A stretch of 64,000 nt of DNA from JBBQWT01 sp038210375. GTDB taxonomy: Bacteria; Acidobacteriota; Terriglobia; Terriglobales; Acidobacteriaceae. Positions 26,615-38,142 of the stretch are shown here, piece after piece (positions within the stretch are counted from its first letter, which is position 1; the number at the start of each line of letters is the position of its first letter). The notes below the pieces were generated by a model that made no database searches, was not told the origin of the DNA, and was given only the letters and a program-made list of their open reading frames with translations. The stretch is taken from the NCBI GenBank assembly GCA_038210375.1, contig JBBQWT010000013.1:1-64000 (forward strand), in the 5' to 3' direction. The position numbers and the translations under genes are program-made.

Positions 26615-27100
26615 ATGGAAGAAATTCTTCATCAACTAGGCGAATTACTGCTTAGGGCCATTCCCACGGAAATTTTGCTGCTTTTGATATGGGCCAGCTA
26701 CATCATCCTGGTCCACAAGCCGCTAACCCGGGTGCTGGCGGAACGGTTCAGTCGCAGCGAAGGACGGGTACGGGCGGCCCAAGCCGATGTGCTCATCGCC
26801 GAGACCCGCACCGCTGAGTATGAGAACCGGGTCAGCGAAGCCAAGAACGCAATTTACAGCGTGCAGGAAGCCCGCCGCACCAAGGCCCTCGAGAGCCGCA
26901 CCCGCGCGCTGAACCAGGTGAAGGAACAGGTCAAGGCCCAGGTGGCCGCCGCGCGCGTCGAGATTGCAAAAGAAACCGCCACCGCCCAGGGCCGCCTGCA
27001 GGACGAAAGCCAGAGCCTGGCTTCCCAGGTGATTCGCAGCATCCTGAAATTCGCCTCGGGCAACGCAACGTCACAAAATGTCGCGGGCAGGTCCCAGTGA
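26615..27100 (+). CDS. ATP synthase F0 subunit b' (AtpF-like)
   Basis: A 161-residue protein with one N-terminal membrane helix (EILLLLIWASYIILVHKPL) followed by a long charged coiled coil. This is the peripheral-stalk b-type architecture. A second, longer b subunit follows with a four-base overlap (GTGA), so this one is best called b'. Together they form a heterodimeric stalk as in some other phyla. It is the first gene of the seven-gene synthase cluster. Confidence 0.78.
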   Translation: MEEILHQLGELLLRAIPTEILLLLIWASYIILVHKPLTRVLAERFSRSEGRVRAAQADVLIAETRTAEYENRVSEAKNAIYSVQEARRTKALESRTRALNQVKEQVKAQVAAARVEIAKETATAQGRLQDESQSLASQVIRSILKFASGNATSQNVAGRSQ

Positions 27101-27936
27101 TTCATCGGCTCCATCTGCTTCTCCTGCGCCGACTGCCGCTGCTGACGCTCGTCCTCATGGCCGGGTTCTTCTGCCTGGGGCGCAATTCCTTCGCCCAACA
27201 AGCTGAGCCGGCCCCGTCAGGAAAATCCGCGGGCGCTTCCAGCGAAGCAAAACCCAGCGAGGCTAAATCCGGCGAAGCCAAGCCGGGCGACGCCGCTGCA
27301 GCCGAGAGCAAGGCCGAGAGCCTGCCTGAAACCGTGGAGCGCGAAAAAGAAAGAAAAGAACAGGAAGAACTGGAAGCGCTGCGCAAGTCGCCTTCGGTGA
27401 TGAAGATTTCCAGCATGACCGGCATGTCGCCCAACAACACGTACTGGGCCAGCGTCATCCTCAACTTTGTCTTGATCGCTGTGCTGCTGGTTTATCTCAT
27501 TGGGGGAACGGCGCCCGCGTTTTTCCGCGACCGCACCGCCGGCATCCAGAAGGGAATGGCCGAGGCCACGCGCGTCAGCCAGGATGCCACCCAGCGCCTG
27601 CAGCAGATTGAAGGACGCCTGGGGAAACTTGATCAGGAAATTGAAACCATGCGCGCCACCGCTGAAACCGAAGCGCGCGCCGAGGAAGAGCGGCTCAAAG
27701 TTGCCACCGAAGAAGAGCAGCACAAGCTGCTGGAAGCCGCGCAGCAGGAAATTACGGCGGCCACCAGCCAGGCCCGCCGCGAGCTGAAAGGCTTTGCCGC
27801 CGAGCTGGCCATCGGCCTCGCCGAAAAGCAGATTCGCGTCGATGCCGCCGCCGACCAGAACCTGGTGCAGCAGTTCGCCAACCATCTCGGCCATGACCAG
27901 GCCGGGGTCGAGCCCCAAGGAAGCGATAAACAGTGA
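27097..27936 (+). CDS. atpF: ATP synthase F0 subunit b with an unusual secreted-like N-terminal extension
   Basis: A 279-residue b subunit from a GTG overlapping the previous stop. Residues 1-34 look like a signal peptide (LLTLVLMAGFFCLGRNSFA). A low-complexity Ala/Lys/Glu/Ser region (about 40-75) and a charged linker follow, before the membrane helix VILNFVLIAVLLVYLIGG (about 120-137) and the stalk coiled coil. Typical b subunits are about 160-170 residues and begin with the membrane helix. The extension would place about 85 residues outside the membrane or be cleaved. It overlaps atpH by four bases. Confidence 0.82.
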   Translation: MIHRLHLLLLRRLPLLTLVLMAGFFCLGRNSFAQQAEPAPSGKSAGASSEAKPSEAKSGEAKPGDAAAAESKAESLPETVEREKERKEQEELEALRKSPSVMKISSMTGMSPNNTYWASVILNFVLIAVLLVYLIGGTAPAFFRDRTAGIQKGMAEATRVSQDATQRLQQIEGRLGKLDQEIETMRATAETEARAEEERLKVATEEEQHKLLEAAQQEITAATSQARRELKGFAAELAIGLAEKQIRVDAAADQNLVQQFANHLGHDQAGVEPQGSDKQ

Positions 27937-28472
27937 ACTCTTCCACCACCCGGTACGCGCGCGCCCTGGCCGACGTTGCCATCGCCCACAAGGCGGATGG
28001 CGCTGCCGTGGTCCGCGAGCTGGATTCGATGGCGGAAATCCTGAAATCCAGCCCCGACCTGCGCGCGGTATGGGAGACGCCTTCGGTGCCCGCGACCCAG
28101 AAGCTGGCGCTGCTGGACGCCATTGTGCGGAAGGCCGGCATTTCTCCCGAAGTCCGCAATTTTCTGGCGGTGCTGATGGACCACCGGCTGGTAAACTCCC
28201 TCCCGGTCATCGCGCGGCAGTTCAAGCAGGAGATGAACGATCGCATGGGAGTCGCCGAGGCCGAGATCATATCTTCGCGCGAGCTTACGCCCCAGGAGAA
28301 GCAGCCGCTGGAGCGTAAGATCGCCGAGACCACCGGCAAGGTCATTCAGCCGCGTTACAGCGTGGACCCAAAAATTCTGGGCGGCGTCGTCGTGAAAATC
28401 GGCAGCACCATTTACGATGGTTCGGTGCGCGGGGAGCTGCAAAGATTGAAGCATGAACTCGCGGCCCGGTAA
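27933..28472 (+). CDS. atpH: ATP synthase F1 subunit delta
   Basis: A 179-residue OSCP/delta protein starting at GTG: STTRYARALADVAIAHKADG at the N-terminus, and SVDPKILGGVVVKIGSTIYDGSVRG at the C-terminus, the family signature. It joins the b/b' stalk to the top of F1. It overlaps atpF and is 42 bases upstream of atpA. Confidence 0.92.
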   Translation: MNSSTTRYARALADVAIAHKADGAAVVRELDSMAEILKSSPDLRAVWETPSVPATQKLALLDAIVRKAGISPEVRNFLAVLMDHRLVNSLPVIARQFKQEMNDRMGVAEAEIISSRELTPQEKQPLERKIAETTGKVIQPRYSVDPKILGGVVVKIGSTIYDGSVRGELQRLKHELAAR

Positions 28473-28514
28473 TCCACCGGCGGCGCGATCAAATCAAGGA
28501 ACCCTGACCTCATT

Positions 28515-30203
<1,689 letters not shown>

Positions 30204-30222
30204 GGCAACCGTTTCTTAATCC

Positions 30223-31260
30223 ATGGCCAATCTTCTCGACATCCGGCGCCGCATTCGCAGTGTGACCAACACGCGCCAGATCACCAAGGCGATGAAAATG
30301 GTGTCGGCAGCCAAACTGCGCCGGGCGCAGCAGCGCGCATTGGCGGCGCGTCCTTTCGCCCAGATGCTGACCAACATCCTGCAGTCGCTGGTGTCGCGCG
30401 CCGAGCTGTACGATCCTGAAACCGGGGAGCCTAAGCATCCGCTGCTGGCCAAGCGCCCTGAGCAAAGTGTGCTGTTGATCGTGGTGACCGGCGACAAAGG
30501 GCTGGCGGGCGCGTTCAACGCCAACATCCTCAAGGGCACGGCCCGCTTTCTCGAAACCAATGCCGGAAAAAACATCGATATTGAAAGCCTTGGCCGCAAG
30601 GGCCGCGACTATCTTAAGCGGCGTTACCGCTACGCCCAGGAGGGCTCGGCGGAACGATCGGGGCCGGTGCAGATTACCGGTGAGCAAGTCGGCATCATGG
30701 GAAAGATCGAATTCCAGCAGGCCCGCGAAATGGCGGAGCGCGTGATCGAGCGCTACAGCAAAGAAGAAATCGATGCTGTGTATCTCATCTACAACGAGTT
30801 CAAGTCGGTGATGTCGCAGCGTCTGGTAGTGGACAAGATTTTGCCCATCGAAAAAATCGGGGAACCCTCCATCCAGAGCTCGCAGCAGCCGTCGCTCGAA
30901 GAAAGAAAGCGCGCCGCCGAAGCGGCCGCCTCCGCGGGGGTCAGCGCGCGCCCCGCGGATACCCGATTGATCGACGAGAAGGCGGCGCAATTCGGGGTGC
31001 AGCCGGTGGATTACATCTACGAGCAGCCTCCCGCGCAGATTTTTCGCACCCTCTTGCCAAAGTACATTGCCATCAACATCTATCGCGCCATGCAGGAATC
31101 GGTGGCCGCCGAACATGCGGCGCGCATGACCGCCATGGATTCGGCGAGCAACAACGCGTCGGAAATGATCGATTCGCTCACCTTGACCATGAACCGCGCT
31201 CGGCAGGCTTCCATCACCAAGGAGATTATTGAAATCGTCAGCGGCGCCGCGGCCATTTAA
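30223..31260 (+). CDS. atpG: ATP synthase F1 subunit gamma with an internal insertion
   Basis: A 345-residue gamma subunit. The N-terminal helix RIRSVTNTRQITKAMKMVSA and the C-terminal MTAMDSASNNASEMIDSLTL are canonical. Common length is about 285-300. An insertion of about 45 residues lies around residues 215-255 (SSQQPSLEERKRAAEAAASA, SARPADTRLIDEKAAQFG). It is outside the rotor helices and may extend the globular part; its effect is unknown. Confidence 0.95.
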   Translation: MANLLDIRRRIRSVTNTRQITKAMKMVSAAKLRRAQQRALAARPFAQMLTNILQSLVSRAELYDPETGEPKHPLLAKRPEQSVLLIVVTGDKGLAGAFNANILKGTARFLETNAGKNIDIESLGRKGRDYLKRRYRYAQEGSAERSGPVQITGEQVGIMGKIEFQQAREMAERVIERYSKEEIDAVYLIYNEFKSVMSQRLVVDKILPIEKIGEPSIQSSQQPSLEERKRAAEAAASAGVSARPADTRLIDEKAAQFGVQPVDYIYEQPPAQIFRTLLPKYIAINIYRAMQESVAAEHAARMTAMDSASNNASEMIDSLTLTMNRARQASITKEIIEIVSGAAAI

Positions 31261-31311
31261 TCCGCGACGCGGTCGTTAACCGAAAAATCCAGTACGCAGA
31301 ACAGGAACGGT

Positions 31312-32748
<1,437 letters not shown>

Positions 32749-32768
32749 TCGGGGCAGCATAAGACCGC

Positions 32769-33197
32769 ATGGCAGATACTTTTCAGCTCGAGATTGTGAC
32801 CCCCGACCGGCTGCTGGTCAGCGAGGCGGTTTCGGAGGCGCAGATTCCCGGCAGCAACGGCTACCTGGGAATACTCCCCGGCCACGCGCCACTGATCACC
32901 GAGCTGGCGGTGGGCGAAATCAGCTACAAGAGCGGCGCCCAGAGCGAGCGCATCGCGGTGGCCTGGGGGTTCGCCGAGGTTTTGCCCGACAAAGTTACGG
33001 TGATTGCCGACACCGCGGAGCGAGCGTCGGAAATTGACGTTGCCCGCGCGCGGGAGGCGAAAAAACGCGCCGAGGAACGCTTGCAGGCTACGGCTACAGA
33101 GACCGATTTCCAGCGGGCCGCGCTGGCGCTACAGCGCGCGGAAAATCGCCTCAAGACCGCGAATCCCGGCGCAGACATGGCAAATCTAGTTCCGTAG
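32769..33197 (+). CDS. atpC: ATP synthase F1 subunit epsilon
   Basis: A 142-residue epsilon subunit. It has the N-terminal beta-sandwich (LEIVTPDRLLVSEAVSEAQI, GSNGYLGILPGHAPLITEL) and a C-terminal helical hairpin (ARAREAKKRAEERLQ). It couples rotor and F0 and can inhibit ATP hydrolysis. It is the last ATP synthase gene here; a (atpB) and c (atpE) genes are not adjacent in this window. Confidence 0.95.
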   Translation: MADTFQLEIVTPDRLLVSEAVSEAQIPGSNGYLGILPGHAPLITELAVGEISYKSGAQSERIAVAWGFAEVLPDKVTVIADTAERASEIDVARAREAKKRAEERLQATATETDFQRAALALQRAENRLKTANPGADMANLVP

Positions 33198-33279
33198 TGG
33201 GAGTTTCAGGAATTCTGCCGCGTTCCTGCGCGCAGGCAGCGTGAATCTGATACATTGCCTCGCCGGGGTTTCCGGCAGA

Positions 33280-34122
33280 ATGGCATTGCCGATGGCGATA
33301 AGTTTTCAAGCGGCGGGAAAAACCGATGTGGGCTGCGTGCGCGCCAATAATGAGGATAACTTTGGCTTCGACGAGCGCTACGGTATCCACGTGGTTTGCG
33401 ATGGCATGGGCGGGCACGAGGCCGGGGAAGAGGCCAGCCAGCTCGCCGTCCAAACTGTGCTCGACTATTTTCGCAATGCCGGCGAAGACCGGCGCTATCC
33501 CGCGCCGATCATGGCCGTCGAGGGCGCGTCCGTCCGGTCCAGCGCCCTGGCCAGCGCGGTTCACCTGGCCAATAAAGCGGTGTACGGCGCCGGCTCCGGC
33601 CACAGCGCCGATCGCCGCATGGGCTCAACCATAGTATGCGTCCTCACCGAAGGTGATTTCTATTCCACCGCCCACGTGGGAGACAGCCGCATCTACCGCA
33701 TTCGCGACCACGCCATCGAACAGCTTACCGAGGACCACTCGCTGGTGATGGAACAGGTGCGCCGCGGGCTCATCACCCGCGAAGAGGCCGAGCACTCCCA
33801 GCACCAGAACATCATCGTGCGCGCGCTGGGCAGCGAGGATTCCGTGCAGCCCGATGTGGATGAACAGCTTGCCCTGGTCGGCGACCGCCTGCTGCTGTGC
33901 AGCGACGGCTTGACCCGGCATCTATCTTCCGCGACGCTCCTGCAGATCATTGACCACGCACCCACCCCGGACGAAGCGTGCGCGATTCTGGTGGCCGCGG
34001 CCCGCGACGCGGGCGGAGAAGATAACATCACTTGCATGGTCATTCGCGCCGGCAGCCGCCCCTGGTACCGCCCAGGCAGCTCTTCGCCCGGAGGCAAGCC
34101 GGCATGGCAAAGCTCTTTTTAA
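33280..34122 (+). CDS. PP2C-family Ser/Thr phosphatase
   Basis: About 280 residues. PP2C motifs: KTDVGCVRANNEDNFGF, VVCDGMGGHEAGEEAS, STAHVGDSRIYRIRD, LCSDGLTRHL and GGEDNITCMV, with the metal-binding aspartates present. Starts at 33241 (GTG), 33280 (ATG) or 33292 are possible; 33280 places the catalytic domain a few residues from the N-terminus. No membrane helix is present, so it is soluble. Its end overlaps the FHA gene by 19 bases, suggesting the two act together in Ser/Thr phospho-signalling. Confidence 0.88.
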   Translation: MALPMAISFQAAGKTDVGCVRANNEDNFGFDERYGIHVVCDGMGGHEAGEEASQLAVQTVLDYFRNAGEDRRYPAPIMAVEGASVRSSALASAVHLANKAVYGAGSGHSADRRMGSTIVCVLTEGDFYSTAHVGDSRIYRIRDHAIEQLTEDHSLVMEQVRRGLITREEAEHSQHQNIIVRALGSEDSVQPDVDEQLALVGDRLLLCSDGLTRHLSSATLLQIIDHAPTPDEACAILVAAARDAGGEDNITCMVIRAGSRPWYRPGSSSPGGKPAWQSSF

Positions 34123-34838
34123 GATACGAGGGCACGGTGCTGAATGAGATCACCCTGGCCAAGGCGGTGGTGACCATCGGCCGCTTGCCCGACAACCTGA
34201 TCGGCATTGAAAATCTGGCGGTCTCCAGCCACCATGCCCGCATCCTGTGGCGCGATGATCAGTATTTTCTCGAAGACAACAACAGCCTCAACGGAACTTA
34301 CATCAACAACCGCCGGGTCAACCGCTCCCCGTTAAAGGATGGAGACGTGATCCTGGTAGGCCGCCATACCCTGGTTTTCAAGGACGACCTGGAGCGGGCG
34401 CGGCCCCGCGTCCGCATGCCCGCGCCGCCGGTGCTCACCGGGATGGATGAAACCATGGTGCTGGCCAGCAAGAAACCCGCCGAAGAGATGCGCGAGCCCG
34501 GCATGGCCACCGCCCCCATCGCCGCTCCCGAGCCGGTAGGCCCGCCCGGCGTGCTCACGGTGCTGGTCGGCAAAACCGATAAGAAAGAATATGTGATGAG
34601 CGAAAAGCTCACCATCATCGGCGGCTCCAAGATCGCCGACATCAGGATCAAAGGCTGGTTCGTCCCCGACGTGCTGGCCATCATCAACCGGCGCGGCAAC
34701 AAATATTTCGTCTCCCCGCAAAAAAAAGACGCGGGCACCCGGCTCAACGACGACTTTATCAACGGCCAGAAAGAGTTGAAGGATGGAGACGTAATCCACC
34801 TGAAGGGCCTGAAGTTGATCTTTGGATTGCGCGAATAG
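34104..34838 (+). CDS. FHA-domain protein
   Basis: A 244-residue protein from ATG 34104. Residues about 5-95 are a canonical FHA domain: VVTIGRLPDNLIGIENLAVS, SSHHARILW, NNSLNGTYINNRRV. After a Pro/Ala-rich linker (about 95-165) there is a second FHA-like beta-sandwich (LTIIGGSKIADIRI, TRLNDDFINGQKELKDGD) with the phospho-binding Ser/His not conserved. FHA domains bind phosphothreonine. The overlapping PP2C gene suggests a kinase elsewhere in the genome completes the circuit. Confidence 0.85.
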   Translation: MAKLFLRYEGTVLNEITLAKAVVTIGRLPDNLIGIENLAVSSHHARILWRDDQYFLEDNNSLNGTYINNRRVNRSPLKDGDVILVGRHTLVFKDDLERARPRVRMPAPPVLTGMDETMVLASKKPAEEMREPGMATAPIAAPEPVGPPGVLTVLVGKTDKKEYVMSEKLTIIGGSKIADIRIKGWFVPDVLAIINRRGNKYFVSPQKKDAGTRLNDDFINGQKELKDGDVIHLKGLKLIFGLRE

Positions 34839-34924
34839 CCGCGAAGCCGTCTGGGTGTTCCTTCCGAAATTATCAGGTAAAAACCAAGCGACGATCAAGA
34901 CCTCACGCTTTGCTATTGATCTTG

Positions 34925-35241
34925 CAGTTGTTCCCAGGCAAGAACCTCAAGAAGTTACATAAGAAAACTTAACCAGCAAAGACGCCCTACAGACTTGTCA
35001 TTCTGGAGCGAGCTCTTGCCTCTTGTTTGAGCGAAGAACCTCGCGTTTTCTCTTGCCTGCCTCTGTTCCTTCGGACCTCAAGGAGTTGCATAAGCAAAGC
35101 TAAACAGCAAGGAACCCCCCATGGAGTTGTCATTCTGACGCCCCCCCGCTTCACCGGGGCGAGGAAAAACTTCCTACTGTTCAACAGGGCTTTCGGTTGT
35201 GATGATTTGACTGAACCACTCTCTGCTGAGGATCCGTGTAA
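34925..35241 (+). repeat. Repeat family A, 317-bp unit, copy 1
   Basis: A 317-base segment from CAGTTGTTCCCAGGCAAGAA to GATCCGTGTAA. It aligns without net length change to the unit at 36601-36917 at high identity by eye. Internal landmarks: AAGAAGTTACATAAG, TTGTCATTCTGGAGCGAGC, TTTGAGCGAAGAACCT, GTTGTCATTCTGACG and CTACTGTTCAACAGGGC. Shorter or diverged copies occur at 26223, 53802 and 57108. It overlaps the 3' end of the next gene. Confidence 0.8.
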
Positions 35242-35720
35242 GACGCACACCGGACGGAAGAGTCAGCCGCCAATAGTTTATTGACAGTAATTGAAAACCT
35301 GGGCTGCTTCTCGATCCGCTTGATTGCCGAAGCGAGATGCTCTTGGGTCCACGTACCGCCAAGTGGGGGATTTACAAAAGACACACCTTCAAGATCATCC
35401 TTCGACAGAACAAAACTGGCGTTGTTCTGGACATTGAAGACTTGACCGCCACGATCTTCAGTCAGGAAGATGGTAAATACTGAACCGTTCGTTCGGATAG
35501 GAGACGAATAGTTCACGACGTAAAGAACTATTTCTCCCGGATATGATTTCTCGTCAAGAAAGTAGCCAAAACTCAACTTAGTAGCATTCGAGGATGGAAG
35601 TTGATTCTTTTCCGCAAGGCAGTGGGCAGCGCGGATCAAGACCATTGGCGTGCCCTTCTGCGAATGAGCATTCGCGCTTAAAGAGATAAGTAACAATATT
35701 CTTAACATGACTTTCTTCAA
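35181..35720 (-). CDS. Hypothetical secreted protein
   Basis: A 179-residue leftward frame with an N-terminal signal-like segment (MLRILLLISLSANAHS). The mature part has beta-rich stretches such as YPGEIVLYVVNYSSPIRT and FTIFLTEDRGGQVFNV. No family was recognised. The last 20 codons lie inside repeat A, so the 3' end may have been captured or replaced when the repeat inserted. A 27-base motif shared with another leftward gene lies about 97 bases upstream. Confidence 0.5.
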   Translation of the reverse strand: MKKVMLRILLLISLSANAHSQKGTPMVLIRAAHCLAEKNQLPSSNATKLSFGYFLDEKSYPGEIVLYVVNYSSPIRTNGSVFTIFLTEDRGGQVFNVQNNASFVLSKDDLEGVSFVNPPLGGTWTQEHLASAIKRIEKQPRFSITVNKLLAADSSVRCASYTDPQQRVVQSNHHNRKPC

Positions 35721-36209
35721 AGCACACGTCGTCTTGGTCTAAAGGTTCGAACTTTGCAGGTGACCGGTCAAACTAAAATTTATCGTATTCTCAAGTGGCG
35801 AGACATGCTCAGCTCCAACCGTTTGGGTATCAAGTGAGTCGGCGCTTCTACAATCCTATTGAGAAAGCAATCCAGGGGCCACGCGGTGCTTAAGAACACT
35901 GGCGGCAGTAACCACTGAAAGTAATAAAGCAGAGATGGTTGGCGCCTGGTATCTCTTGAGCCCTCTACTCATGGCCGTGAGATTATGCCAAAAAGGTCAG
36001 GCGAGTTCCCGAAAGCCCAAACATCTTGTGCAGCGATGGCTCGCCCACTCATTGCGTGCCGCAATGAAGTAGGGCACCCCAATCTCCTCGGCACCCGGCG
36101 TTTCTAGTCTTGGCGAAGGACAGCCGCCTCCGCAGATTCAGCCATTGTCTCCTAATTCGTAAATGATTACGGGATTGAGAGAAACAACAGTGACCTCGGT
36201 TCCCTCCAG
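35721..36209. other. Intergenic region with no recognised gene
   Basis: About 490 bases of relatively AT-rich sequence between two leftward hypothetical genes. Apart from the 27-base repeat at 35817-35843 nothing was recognised. Confidence 0.4.
35817..35843. repeat. 27-base repeated motif, copy 1
   Basis: AACCGTTTGGGTATCAA followed by GTGAGTCGGC. It recurs at 37547-37573 with two mismatches. Both copies lie about 45-100 bases upstream of a leftward hypothetical gene, so they could be shared promoter regions or ends of a cassette. Confidence 0.6.
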
Positions 36210-36518
36210 TCAGATTTCATCCAACTTGCGCTTTACCTCTGCAATTGGCCAGTTTCCCTCTAGCCCATTCGCGATAAGGTTCAACTGCTCCTTCCCTTGA
36301 AGTACCTGGTAGCGATCCGGTTTAGTCCGCATGAGTAAAAGGTTTCTCTCATGGAAATTCGCCCAGAAATGCGTGGCGGCTTCATATGCTAGCTTTGCGA
36401 CCGGATCGGATGCAGGTGACTCCAGGCTATTGAATTCCTCCCAAAACTCGGATTCTGAGATTGTCTGGCTGGCTGCCGCTCGGAGCAAGGTACCCAATCT
36501 CTTATGTTCTAGTCCCAC
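36210..36518 (-). CDS. Hypothetical small helical protein
   Basis: A 102-residue predicted soluble, largely helical protein (KRLGTLLRAAASQTISESEF, AKLAYEAATHFWANFHERNL). No family, signal peptide or catalytic motif was seen. It lies between the two cassette-like modules and differs in base composition from the core genes. It could be an immunity-type or regulatory protein, but nothing in the sequence shows that. Confidence 0.45.
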   Translation of the reverse strand: MGLEHKRLGTLLRAAASQTISESEFWEEFNSLESPASDPVAKLAYEAATHFWANFHERNLLLMRTKPDRYQVLQGKEQLNLIANGLEGNWPIAEVKRKLDEI

Positions 36519-36600
36519 GTCTGTCTACTCCCACGCCTGCGTCGAGCCTTTGAGTGTACAAAAATTAGGGAAACGTCCCGTCTGTCCCCGCATTGCCATG

Positions 36601-36917
36601 CAGTTGTTCCCAGGCAAGAACCTCAAGAAGTTACATAAGAAAACTTAACCAGCAATGACCCCCTACAGTCTTGTCATTCTGGAGCGAGCTCTTGCCTCTT
36701 GTTTGAGCGAAGAACCTTGTGTTTTATTTTGCCCTGCCCCTGTTCCTCCGGACCTCAAGGAGTTGCACAAGCAAAGCTAAACAGCAAAGTCCCTCTATGG
36801 AGTTGTCATTCTGACGACCCCCGGCGTCACCGGGACGAGGAAGAACCTCTACTGTTCAACAGGGCTTTCGGTTGGGATGATTTTACTGAACCATCTCTCT
36901 GCTGAGAATCCGTGTAA
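36601..36917 (+). repeat. Repeat family A, 317-bp unit, copy 2
   Basis: Direct repeat of 34925-35241, same length and orientation, starting CAGTTGTTCCCAGGCAAGAA and ending GAATCCGTGTAA. The two copies are about 1.36 kb apart and frame the genes at 35181-36518. Confidence 0.8.
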
Positions 36918-36997
36918 ATCACGGGAGGGCAGCTTTCATAGCGTCGGTTGCCTGTCATGCCGCCGTGCCACATAGACCTAGCCAAGCCTCTGCCATC

Positions 36998-37504
36998 TCA
37001 TTTTGTTGTTGTGGGCGAGAAGGGATCTTCACTGGTTGCGAGCGTAGGGACATCCTCTAGCCACGAGAACGCAACTTCGCTGGCAGCCAGGTAGAAAAAG
37101 GAGTTCCACTCTTCCAGGAAAAACCGGTAGGCTGTGGCATCTGATGGCAGTTTGCTCAGGAGTAGGTCTGTGCCAGGATTCTGGCCAAGCGCTACCGAGT
37201 CACCAGACACTCCGATTCCCCTGCCGCTAAGAGCGAACCTATAGTTCGGGTCAGGCGGCTCCATAAAGAAGAGACTGACCGACTTCGCCTCTAGTATTCC
37301 GACACGGTAAAGCTCCCGATCTTCATCCGCGTCCGCGCTGACATGCACAGATATTTTGACTGTGGCACATTGCTCCACGCTATCGAGAGAGACTTGCAGG
37401 ATCGTCGCGTCGTGGAACCCGTTCGGTAACGATTGTTCAACTTCTTCAAAAGTCATTTCTATCCGTTCTCCAGTCACCACGGGCGCCGTCGAGCAGTTGC
37501 TCAC
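36998..37504 (-). CDS. Hypothetical cytosolic protein
   Basis: A 168-residue protein; a start at the internal ATG (37456, MTFEEVEQSLPNGFHDATI) is also plausible and leaves 152 residues. The LPNGFHDA opening followed by alternating beta strands (ATVKISVHVSADAD, KSVSLFFMEPPDPN) is a pattern seen in uncharacterised bacterial proteins; no function is known to me. It lies 80 bases downstream of the second 317-bp repeat and about 43 bases (or 91, from the later start) from a 27-base motif. Confidence 0.5.
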   Translation of the reverse strand: MSNCSTAPVVTGERIEMTFEEVEQSLPNGFHDATILQVSLDSVEQCATVKISVHVSADADEDRELYRVGILEAKSVSLFFMEPPDPNYRFALSGRGIGVSGDSVALGQNPGTDLLLSKLPSDATAYRFFLEEWNSFFYLAASEVAFSWLEDVPTLATSEDPFSPTTTK

Positions 37505-37546
37505 CCAGGATTCCTTATCGCTCTGATCCTAAAATGTTCGAACTCG

Positions 37547-37573
37547 AACCGTTTGGGTATCAAATGAATCGGC
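37547..37573. repeat. 27-base repeated motif, copy 2
   Basis: AACCGTTTGGGTATCAA followed by ATGAATCGGC; two mismatches to the copy at 35817-35843. It lies upstream of the leftward gene at 36998-37504. Confidence 0.6.
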
Positions 37574-37713
37574 TTTGAAGGCATTGGGTTCCCCCACGAA
37601 GAATCCAGTTGCCGGGCATTTGTTGTGTGCCGGGTCTTTAGTAATCGCCGAACAATTTTGGTGCTTCAAGGATTTGCTGACCACGGAAGGATTCGCTAAA
37701 GTTGATTCGCTCG

Positions 37714-38115
37714 CTACAGCCTTGCGTTGCCCGCAACCCGTCCGCTCGAATCCAACTCTCGTTTAACCCGGAAGTAGAGCAGTGAGCCGATGGATAAACC
37801 AACGACAATACCGATCAACGCCCCTAGCAGGTAGTCACGAGTTGTTCCTGTGTTGAACGCAAGACCGAAGAGACCCAAAAGTAGCGCCCATCCCCAAATG
37901 TGAAACACGCTTTTTCGCCTCTGGTTATAGGCGGTAGTCAGAAGACCAAGAAGGCACCCGAGAACGCACCCACTTGCAAAAAATGCAACGATATTCTCCC
38001 AGTCACTTGTCCCAAATGTAGTGGCTTGTTTAGAGGCTACAAGGGCGGACGCACCGCCCACCCCGAAGCTCCAGATCAACACGCGCCGAACTGATGAACG
38101 AGTTGTGCCAGTCAT
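37714..38115 (-). CDS. Hypothetical small membrane protein
   Basis: A 133-residue protein starting at 38115 (MTGTTRSSVRRVLIW) with a GAGG ribosome site; the frame opens nine codons earlier. Four hydrophobic segments are visible: VLIWSFGVGGASALVAS, IVAFFASGCVLGCLLGLL, IWGWALLLGLFGLAF and LLGALIGIVVGLSIGSLLYF, with glycine-rich helices at the C-terminus. No family was recognised. Confidence 0.55.
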   Translation of the reverse strand: MTGTTRSSVRRVLIWSFGVGGASALVASKQATTFGTSDWENIVAFFASGCVLGCLLGLLTTAYNQRRKSVFHIWGWALLLGLFGLAFNTGTTRDYLLGALIGIVVGLSIGSLLYFRVKRELDSSGRVAGNARL

Positions 38116-38142
38116 CGCTGTACCTCGAACTTGTTTTTCCAC

